A DNA stretch of 9,915 bases, taken from positions 1 through 9,915 of the forward strand of contig JANQQY010000415.1 in NCBI GenBank assembly GCA_028284845.1, read 5' to 3'. The notes beneath the pieces were generated by a model, which was given only the letters and a program-made list of their open reading frames with translations, was not told the DNA's origin and made no database searches. The stretch's first letter is position 1. The number at the start of each line of letters is the position of its first letter. Positions 1 to 4,609 of the stretch are shown here, piece after piece. Both the position numbers and the translations under genes were made by a program. Source of the stretch: Spirochaetales bacterium (GTDB lineage: Bacteria > Spirochaetota > Spirochaetia > DSM-27196 > SLST01).

Positions 1-560
1 AGCTCTGGCGCCGAGTGTTCACCAACGAGGGACGCGCCTCGATGCACGATGCGGTCTCAAACGGCGTGACGCTGATGGGCGCTCCGCCGTTTGTGCGGAC
101 GGAATACGAGGACGAACAGGAGAGGGCCGAGGCTTCATCAGCGGATCGGGACGCGGCAGGTCCGTCGAGCAAGCGAAGCACCCCCGCGACGATCTTGAGA
201 CGGGCCGAACGAATGCAAATGGACGGTGCGATGGGAGGGGTGGCCGCCGTGCAGGAAATGCTCCTTCATGATCGGCGTGGAACGATTCACGTCTTCCCGG
301 CGATCCCGGCCGACTGGAGTCGTGCCTCTTTTGAGCGAATGCGTACGCCAGGCGGGTTTATCGTTTCGGGTTGGTGGCGGGGTCCACAGGAGTGGCGGAT
401 CGAGATTGAAGCGACTCAGGATGCACGACTACGAGTGGCCCCGCCGGCGGCAGCGTATAAGCTCATCCGAGAGAGCGGCGTGAATCGCGAGAGCGGCACG
501 TTCGAGTCAGAGATACGCGCCGGGAGCAGGGTGACGCTTACCTCTGTGGAAGACGCATGA
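1..560 (+). CDS. C-terminal part of a GH95-like glycoside hydrolase (5' end outside window)
   Basis: The reading frame is open from the left edge (first full codon at base 3, LWRRVF...) to TGA at 558-560, so only the last ~185 residues are visible. The stretch MQMDGAMGGVAAVQEMLL (from base 213), followed by GTIHVFPAIPADW and a GGF segment, matches the end of family GH95 (alpha-L-fucosidase/galactosidase type), where QIDGNFGG..AEMLL precedes a short beta domain with LLPALP..W. The core catalytic domain is off-window, so substrate cannot be read and a related six-hairpin glycosidase remains possible. The segment from about 100 to 200 is low-complexity (E/A/S/D-rich) and looks like a family-specific insertion. 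The stop overlaps the sulfatase start by 4 bases (ATGA), implying translational coupling and a shared pathway, such as removal of sugar and sulfate from one glycan. Whether the enzyme is exported cannot be judged without its N-terminus. Confidence 0.6.
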   Translation, partial: LWRRVFTNEGRASMHDAVSNGVTLMGAPPFVRTEYEDEQERAEASSADRDAAGPSSKRSTPATILRRAERMQMDGAMGGVAAVQEMLLHDRRGTIHVFPAIPADWSRASFERMRTPGGFIVSGWWRGPQEWRIEIEATQDARLRVAPPAAAYKLIRESGVNRESGTFESEIRAGSRVTLTSVEDA

Positions 561-2125
561 ACATTCTCGTCCTCATGACCGATCAGCTCTCGTTCCGTAC
601 GATCCGTGCCTATGGTGGCGCCTCCGCGTTCCCGGCAATCGACTCGCTCTTCGAACGCGGAGCTACGGTCGACCAGGTCTACACACCGTGTCCGCTCTGT
701 CTCCCCGCGCGGGCGAGCTTCTGGACGAGTCGACTCCCGCACCGAACGGGCGCCCTCTCAAATGGACGTGCATTCGAGAATCGGACGATCACCCCGGACA
801 CGCCGACGCTGGGTTCCCTCTTTGATGGTGCAGGATGGGAGTGCGTTCACTTTGGGAAGGAGCACGACGCCGGCGGACTCCGCGGCTTTGAGAGGATGCC
901 GATGGGGGAAACGGCCGTGGATCCGGCTTACGGATACCCGGTTAACGCGGACACGTTTCGCGATCGGTTCACGAGCGATCAGGTGGTTGATTGGTTCGCC
1001 GCTCGAAGCCGGTCTACGAGTGGGCACCCTCCTCTTCTTGCGGTGATCGATCTGCTCAATCCACATAACATCTGCGGTTGGGTAGGGGAGATGGCGCGTC
1101 ACGTCCTTGGTCGTGAAGCCGACGTTGTGCCGTCGGCGCTCAAAGCGCCCTCCTACGAGCCAACGCCCGGCTTTCCGCCGGAGAGACCGACAGAGGCGCT
1201 ACCCGAGCTGCCCCCCAATTTCCGCGACACCGACTTTCAGACGCGACCGCGAAGTGTCCAGTATCAGTGCTGCGCGCACAATCGCCTCGCCCAGACCCAG
1301 GGCTGGAGAGAGCGCGAGTTTCGCCTCTACCTGGACGCCTACCGGCACTACACCGGGCTCGTTGATGATGAGATCGCCCGCATTCTCAGGAGTGCTGAGA
1401 AGGCGATCGATCTGGGCGAGACCTACATCGTATTCACCTCCGACCATGGTGACGCGATCGCCGCACACTCAGCGGCGACAAAACACACGACCTTCTACGA
1501 AGAGACAACACGGGTGCCGTTTTGCGTCGTGGGGCCGGACATCCCTGCCGGAGGACGTGTCACAGGGCCGACCTCTCTCTTGGACCTGGTGCCGACGCTT
1601 CTTGATCTCGCCGGTCTCTCCAAGCGCCCGGAGGTCGTCTCGGCCACGGCAGAAATGGACGGAGAGTCAATCGCATCGGCCCTCAAGGCCGCACCTTCCG
1701 ACCGCGAGGAGACAGTCGCATCACCAGTCTCCGCAGCACCGCGCTACGTGGTGAGCGAGTGGCACACCGAGTGGGGCTTCACGATTGAGCCGGGTCGAAT
1801 GATCACCAACGGCCGCTACAAGCTGATGAGGTACGCGGAGGGTCGGGACGAAGAGTTCTACGACCTTGCGCTCGATCCTTACGAGACGCGGAACCTGATT
1901 CCGGACACCGACGGCACCACTACCGCCGATGAGCACTCGGATCCGAAGATCTCAGCCGAGAGATCGGCGGCGGTAAACCTTCTGCGCGCAGAACTTGACG
2001 CCCATCTTGCCAGGAGCTCCGACCCGTTCGAGTCGCTTGAGGCGAGCGCAGAGGCGCGATGGCGATCACACGCCCCCGGATACCACAACCATGTGGGGGT
2101 CGCGGCGCCGGAGTACGTGGAGTAA
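557..2125 (+). CDS. Type I (formylglycine-dependent) sulfatase
   Basis: This 522-residue protein hydrolyses a sulfate ester, most likely on a sugar. Its N-terminus MNILVLMTDQ supplies the metal-binding Asp/Gln pair (D9, Q10). The maturation motif CLPAR places the cysteine that becomes formylglycine at C48; the usual TG four residues later is TS here. Other family residues visible are K101 and H103 (FGKEH), H170 (LLNPH), D296-H297 (TSDHGD) and K309 with FYEETTRVPF. The closing EFYDLALDPYETRNLI is typical of the family, and the length is normal for S1 sulfatases. There is no signal peptide: the chain begins directly with the first beta strand, so it should act in the cytoplasm on an imported substrate. 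The start ATG at 557 sits 4 bases after GGAAG and overlaps the upstream glycosidase stop. No maturase (FGE or anSME) is in the window. The exact substrate is unknown; a phosphodiesterase or phosphonate hydrolase of the same superfamily is less likely given the CxPxR motif. Confidence 0.93.
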   Translation: MNILVLMTDQLSFRTIRAYGGASAFPAIDSLFERGATVDQVYTPCPLCLPARASFWTSRLPHRTGALSNGRAFENRTITPDTPTLGSLFDGAGWECVHFGKEHDAGGLRGFERMPMGETAVDPAYGYPVNADTFRDRFTSDQVVDWFAARSRSTSGHPPLLAVIDLLNPHNICGWVGEMARHVLGREADVVPSALKAPSYEPTPGFPPERPTEALPELPPNFRDTDFQTRPRSVQYQCCAHNRLAQTQGWREREFRLYLDAYRHYTGLVDDEIARILRSAEKAIDLGETYIVFTSDHGDAIAAHSAATKHTTFYEETTRVPFCVVGPDIPAGGRVTGPTSLLDLVPTLLDLAGLSKRPEVVSATAEMDGESIASALKAAPSDREETVASPVSAAPRYVVSEWHTEWGFTIEPGRMITNGRYKLMRYAEGRDEEFYDLALDPYETRNLIPDTDGTTTADEHSDPKISAERSAAVNLLRAELDAHLARSSDPFESLEASAEARWRSHAPGYHNHVGVAAPEYVE

Positions 2126-2138
2126 GGTCGCCTCTCTC

Positions 2139-2906
2139 CTACCGGGCCAGTCCTTCCACGACATCACGAAACGCAGCAGGACCCATGCCCCGAAGCCGAC
2201 TGAAGGTTCGAGTGAAGTAGTATCGGTCCGAGAATCCACACTCTTCGGCAATCTCCTCGATAGGCAGGCGTGAGAAGTGGAGGAGCTCGCAGGCGCGATC
2301 AATGCGCTTTGTAAGGGCGTACTGCTGCGGAGTCACGCCGTGGGCGGCGAGGAACCGTCGACGTACGGTCCTCTCGCTACATCCGAATGCGCTTGCAACG
2401 GAGGCGAGACTAACATCTGCGCCGGAGCGGGCAATCTCTTCCACCTCTCGAACAAGGGCGTCTGATGATCGGTCGCGCCATGCCGAGCTCGGGAGTGCCG
2501 ATAGTGCGAGGCAGACGAGACCGGTCACCGCAAATGGGTCGACCTGTCCGGCTGAGAAACGGAGTCGCTCGGCGATGGCCTGCACCCCTGGGCCTTCATC
2601 CAAGGTGAAGACTCCCGGAACCGGTTCCTGCTGATGGAGCTCAAGATTGAAGTGGACGTAGAAATGGTCGAGAGGGTGATCAACGGTCACATCGAACTGT
2701 GTATCGGGAGGAATGAGGTGGAGCTTCAGCGGCTCCAGGGTCACGTCGTGAGGAGGCCCATCTCCGCTTATCGCTACCCGAGCAATCCCATTCTCGTTGC
2801 GGTAGAGTCGCCAGTAGGGGGCGCAGAGACGCGAGAAGCGCCAATCGAACTGCTCCCGGACCGCGACGGTGAGAACGCGGATACCAAGGGAGGTGGGAAA
2901 CTCCAT
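2139..2906 (-). CDS. AraC-family transcriptional regulator
   Basis: This 255-residue protein (from ATG at 2906) has an N-terminal ~145-residue ligand-sensing region of cupin-like AraC_binding type (LHLIPPDTQFDV, HFYVHFNLEL). It is followed by the C-terminal AraC DNA-binding domain with two helix-turn-helix motifs, at about 165-186 (SLASVASAFGCSERTVRRRF) and 214-236 (IEEIAEECGFSDRYYFTRTF, the family signature). An in-frame GTG at 2921 would add five residues and has a weak GGA seven bases upstream. I prefer ATG 2906 because the GTG lies inside one of the candidate operator repeats. The gene converges on the sulfatase (13-base gap, no clear terminator) and diverges from the TIM-barrel gene. Regulators placed like this usually control their neighbours, here probably the isomerase-like gene and perhaps the glycosidase/sulfatase genes, in response to a sugar. 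The ligand is unknown. A half-site-like sequence within its own coding region suggests autoregulation. Confidence 0.92.
   Translation of the reverse strand: MEFPTSLGIRVLTVAVREQFDWRFSRLCAPYWRLYRNENGIARVAISGDGPPHDVTLEPLKLHLIPPDTQFDVTVDHPLDHFYVHFNLELHQQEPVPGVFTLDEGPGVQAIAERLRFSAGQVDPFAVTGLVCLALSALPSSAWRDRSSDALVREVEEIARSGADVSLASVASAFGCSERTVRRRFLAAHGVTPQQYALTKRIDRACELLHFSRLPIEEIAEECGFSDRYYFTRTFSRLRGMGPAAFRDVVEGLAR
2691..2701. promoter_or_regulatory. Candidate distal half-site inside the regulator gene
   Basis: ATCGAACTGTG on the plus strand is the exact reverse complement of the intergenic repeat CACAGTTCGAT. The match to the 2919 copy extends to ATYGAACTGTGTAYC (15 positions, two transitions). 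It lies about 230-250 bp from the intergenic pair, in opposite orientation, inside the regulator's coding sequence (Thr-Gln-Phe-Asp codons). A distal site at this distance would allow DNA looping as with araO2. A coding coincidence cannot be excluded, since a nine-base match (ATCGAACTG) also occurs at 2844-2852. Confidence 0.35.
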
Positions 2907-2918
2907 GTCCAAATGGTA

Positions 2919-2951
2919 CACAGTTCAATCCGTCTCTTGCCACAGTTCGAT
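2919..2951. promoter_or_regulatory. Candidate AraC-family operator: direct repeat with 22-bp period
   Basis: CACAGTTCAAT (2919-2929) and CACAGTTCGAT (2941-2951) match at 10 of 11 positions in the same orientation, with starts exactly 22 bp apart, about two helical turns. AraC-family proteins typically bind such tandem half-sites. The pair lies in the divergent gap between the regulator and the TIM-barrel gene. Binding by this regulator is inferred, not shown. Confidence 0.55.
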
Positions 2952-2965
2952 GGTTGCAGTCTACT
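2937..2965 (+). promoter_or_regulatory. Possible sigma-70 promoter for the TIM-barrel gene
   Basis: TTGCCA (2937-2942, five of six to TTGACA), a 17-base spacer and TCTACT (2960-2965, four of six to TATAAT) form a plausible promoter. Transcription would begin near 2972, which is the preferred ATG, so the message would be nearly leaderless. The second operator repeat overlaps the -35 end and the spacer, a position that would suit repression more than activation. It is weak evidence on its own. Confidence 0.3.
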
Positions 2966-2971
2966 AAAGAG

Positions 2972-3928
2972 ATGGAACATCAATCGCCCAACGCAGCACT
3001 CGACATCAGGATTGGAACGCTCGTCAGCGCCGGCACCGCGAGCGCCAACTACATCCGCCAGATTCTCCCCCACGGTTTTGAATCGTTCTCACTCACCTCG
3101 TGGCAAACGAACAAAGATGTTGACTACCCAAAGCTCGCAGCGGAGGTCCACAGCGAGCTCGAAGGATCGGAGGCGATCATCTCGAGCATCGCGGTGTTTG
3201 GAAACCCTCTGGATCACGAGGAGTTGGACGTTGAGACGCTGCGCTCATGGGAACGCGCAATCGACAATGCGCACGAGTTTGGATGCAATGTCGTTGCTGG
3301 GTTCACCGGGCGCCTTCGCGGGGTCCCTATCCACGAAAACCTTGACCGGTTCCGCGAGGTATGGGCGCCTCTGGCCGATCGAGCGGAGAAGAGAGGGGTC
3401 CTGATCGCGTTCGAGAACTGCGACATGGGGGGCACCTGGCAGTCGGGCGACTGGAACATCGCCCACAACCCAACCTCATGGCAGCTGATGTTCGATGCGG
3501 TCGACTCGGATGCTCTGGGGCTCGAATGGGAGCCGTGCCACCAGATGGTGAGTCTCATCGATCCCATGCCGCAGATCGAGGAGTGGGGACATCGGTTCTA
3601 CCACGTCCATGGAAAGGACGCGACGATTCGGTGGGACGTTGTGCGGAAGTACGGAGTTCACTCGTCGGTCCACGCTGACATCGCGCTTCCAGGAAAGGTC
3701 CAAATGGTCCCGCCCTTCGCCTATCACCGGACCCCCGGCTTCGGCGACTCGAACTGGACCGAAGTCATCTCACGCTTGCGAGCGGTGGGGTACAAGGGAT
3801 CGATTGACATTGAAGGGTGGCACGATCCGGTCTACCGGGAAGAACTCGAGATGACGGGCCAGGTCCGGGCGCTCAACTATCTCAAAGAGTGCAGAGGCGG
3901 TAGCTTCGCGCCGAACCCGGAGCTCTAG
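2972..3928 (+). CDS. Sugar phosphate isomerase/epimerase-like TIM-barrel protein
   Basis: This 318-residue protein belongs to the xylose-isomerase-like / AP-endonuclease-2 TIM-barrel superfamily, whose members isomerise or epimerise sugars or act on inositols and keto-sugars using a divalent metal. Probable metal-binding residues, numbered from ATG 2972, are E148 (IAFENCDMGG), E185/E187 (GLEWEPCHQ, at the usual D-P-S-H position), H211 and H213 (YHVHGKDA) and E281 (IDIEGWHD). No signal peptide is seen, so it should be cytoplasmic. An in-frame TTG at 2954 could add six residues. Neither start has a well-spaced ribosome site; the family's first beta strand begins around LDIRIGTL, so the ATG suffices. 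It is divergent from the AraC-family regulator and shares its candidate operator region, which suggests it metabolises a sugar released by the glycosidase/sulfatase pair. Its precise reaction cannot be assigned. Confidence 0.88.
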   Translation: MEHQSPNAALDIRIGTLVSAGTASANYIRQILPHGFESFSLTSWQTNKDVDYPKLAAEVHSELEGSEAIISSIAVFGNPLDHEELDVETLRSWERAIDNAHEFGCNVVAGFTGRLRGVPIHENLDRFREVWAPLADRAEKRGVLIAFENCDMGGTWQSGDWNIAHNPTSWQLMFDAVDSDALGLEWEPCHQMVSLIDPMPQIEEWGHRFYHVHGKDATIRWDVVRKYGVHSSVHADIALPGKVQMVPPFAYHRTPGFGDSNWTEVISRLRAVGYKGSIDIEGWHDPVYREELEMTGQVRALNYLKECRGGSFAPNPEL

Positions 3929-3980
3929 GAGTCCATGTCGGCGAAGGCACGATGGCTCTCGCCGGCAGTACATTCCTCGC

Positions 3981-4469
3981 ATGGCAAAGAAGAAGGCGTC
4001 AGGCTCGCACGAGACACTCGCTCGCAAGAAGCAGGAAAAGAGCGAGCGCCTCCAGAAAAAACGGCGCGTCAGGCTGCTTCAGTTCGGCGCGATTGCCGTA
4101 GTCGCGGCTGCGGTGGTCGTCGTTCTCGCCGTCCGGGCCAATCGCTCGGAGCAGTTCCGGCAGGATCTCTCCCAGTTGGGGAACGGCGTTCCCGCCGCGG
4201 TCCAAGTCTGGGACGTTTCATGTCCTATCTGCAATCAGAATAGAGCAAACGTCGCCCGGATCGAGGACGACTACAGTGACGACGACCTACTCATCCGCTA
4301 CGTAGATGTCAGAACCGATGAGGGTGTCCGTTTTGCCTCTCAGTACACCGATCGCCGACGCCAAACGATGCTTCTATTCGATGGCGAGGGGGAGCTGGTT
4401 GACATCGTAACCGGACCAATCGAGCAACAATCGATGCGAATTCTCTTTGATGATCTCGCGGGACGATAG
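3981..4469 (+). CDS. Membrane-anchored thioredoxin-like protein
   Basis: The 162-residue protein starts with a very basic, Lys-rich cytosolic segment (residues 1-31). One hydrophobic helix follows at about 33-52 (FGAIAVVAAAVVVVLAV), and then a ~105-residue domain that the positive-inside rule places outside the membrane. That domain has the beta strand AAVQVWDV followed by C81-P-I-C84, then a helix and the strand LIRYVDV. QTMLLFDGEGELV follows, where thioredoxins have the PT-x-x-x-F-x-x-x-G pattern. This order fits a thioredoxin fold and a role in envelope thiol-disulfide exchange. The position normally held by the cis-proline appears to be Gln (RRRQTMLLF), which is unusual for an active oxidoreductase. 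The ATG at 3981 has no obvious ribosome site. A better Shine-Dalgarno (AGGAG before ATG 3935) opens a different frame that gives no sensible protein. The gene follows the TIM-barrel gene by 52 bases but need not share its function. Confidence 0.72.
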   Translation: MAKKKASGSHETLARKKQEKSERLQKKRRVRLLQFGAIAVVAAAVVVVLAVRANRSEQFRQDLSQLGNGVPAAVQVWDVSCPICNQNRANVARIEDDYSDDDLLIRYVDVRTDEGVRFASQYTDRRRQTMLLFDGEGELVDIVTGPIEQQSMRILFDDLAGR

Positions 4470-4502
4470 TCGGAGAGCGTCATAGTCTCTTGATACCCAA
4501 CG

Positions 4503-4524
4503 AAATGTGATGAACTTCACATTT
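4503..4524. promoter_or_regulatory. Perfect CRP/FNR-superfamily type palindrome
   Basis: AAATGTGA (4503-4510), six bases, then TCACATTT (4517-4524) is a perfect eight-base inverted repeat. It matches the E. coli CRP consensus half-sites in sequence and in the N6 spacing (TGTGA-N6-TCACA). It lies about 86 bases before the Cache-PAS-GGDEF-EAL gene in the only AT-rich gap of the window. Its centre (4513.5) is about 48 bases before the predicted transcription start. A CRP-like or Clp-like regulator is the likely binder. A terminator for the upstream gene is less likely because the stem is AT-rich and no long T run follows. Confidence 0.7.
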
Positions 4525-4527
4525 TGG

Positions 4528-4555
4528 TTGTGATTTCACGATTTCGTAGTAAAAT
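4528..4555 (+). promoter_or_regulatory. Predicted sigma-70-type promoter of the GGDEF/EAL gene
   Basis: TTGTGA (4528-4533), a 16-base spacer and TAAAAT (4550-4555, five of six to TATAAT) form a reasonable promoter, with a start near 4562 and a ~48-base leader. It is immediately downstream of the CRP-type palindrome. The remainder of the 4470-4609 gap contains the leader hairpin and no other gene. Confidence 0.45.
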
Positions 4556-4582
4556 AGTCGGATTATCGAGAGGTAGTTTGGT

Positions 4583-4598
4583 GCGGTCACGGGACCGC
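4583..4598 (+). other. Leader hairpin abutting the ribosome binding site
   Basis: GCGGTC (4583-4588), loop ACGG, GACCGC (4593-4598) is a perfect six-base, GC-rich stem with a four-base loop. The likely ribosome site GGAA (4599-4602) begins at the base of the stem, seven bases before ATG 4610. Such a hairpin could modulate translation of the c-di-GMP protein; no effect is shown by sequence alone. Confidence 0.4.
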
Positions 4599-4609
4599 GG
4601 AAACAGCAA

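Noticed and set aside
1107..1754. 215-codon plus-strand open frame inside the sulfatase
   Set aside because: Arg/Ser/Pro-rich shadow of the sulfatase in another frame, with no recognisable domain; the sulfatase frame carries all family motifs.
2634..3404. Long plus-strand open frame (256 codons) spanning the regulator's 5' half and the TIM-barrel gene
   Set aside because: It is antisense to a clear AraC-family gene and out of frame with a clear TIM barrel; its composition (Arg/Ser-rich second half) is that of a GC-rich shadow frame and no motif is visible.
3935..4243. Open frame with a good ribosome site (AGGAG before ATG 3935)
   Set aside because: The protein is Arg/Gly/Ser-rich with no motif and overlaps the membrane-anchored thioredoxin-like gene, whose frame shows a membrane helix and CPIC.
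4467..4478. 12-base repeat TAGTCGGAGAGC at 4467-4478 and 7889-7900
   Set aside because: A 12-base match between two places is expected by chance in a window this size, and the first copy includes a stop codon.
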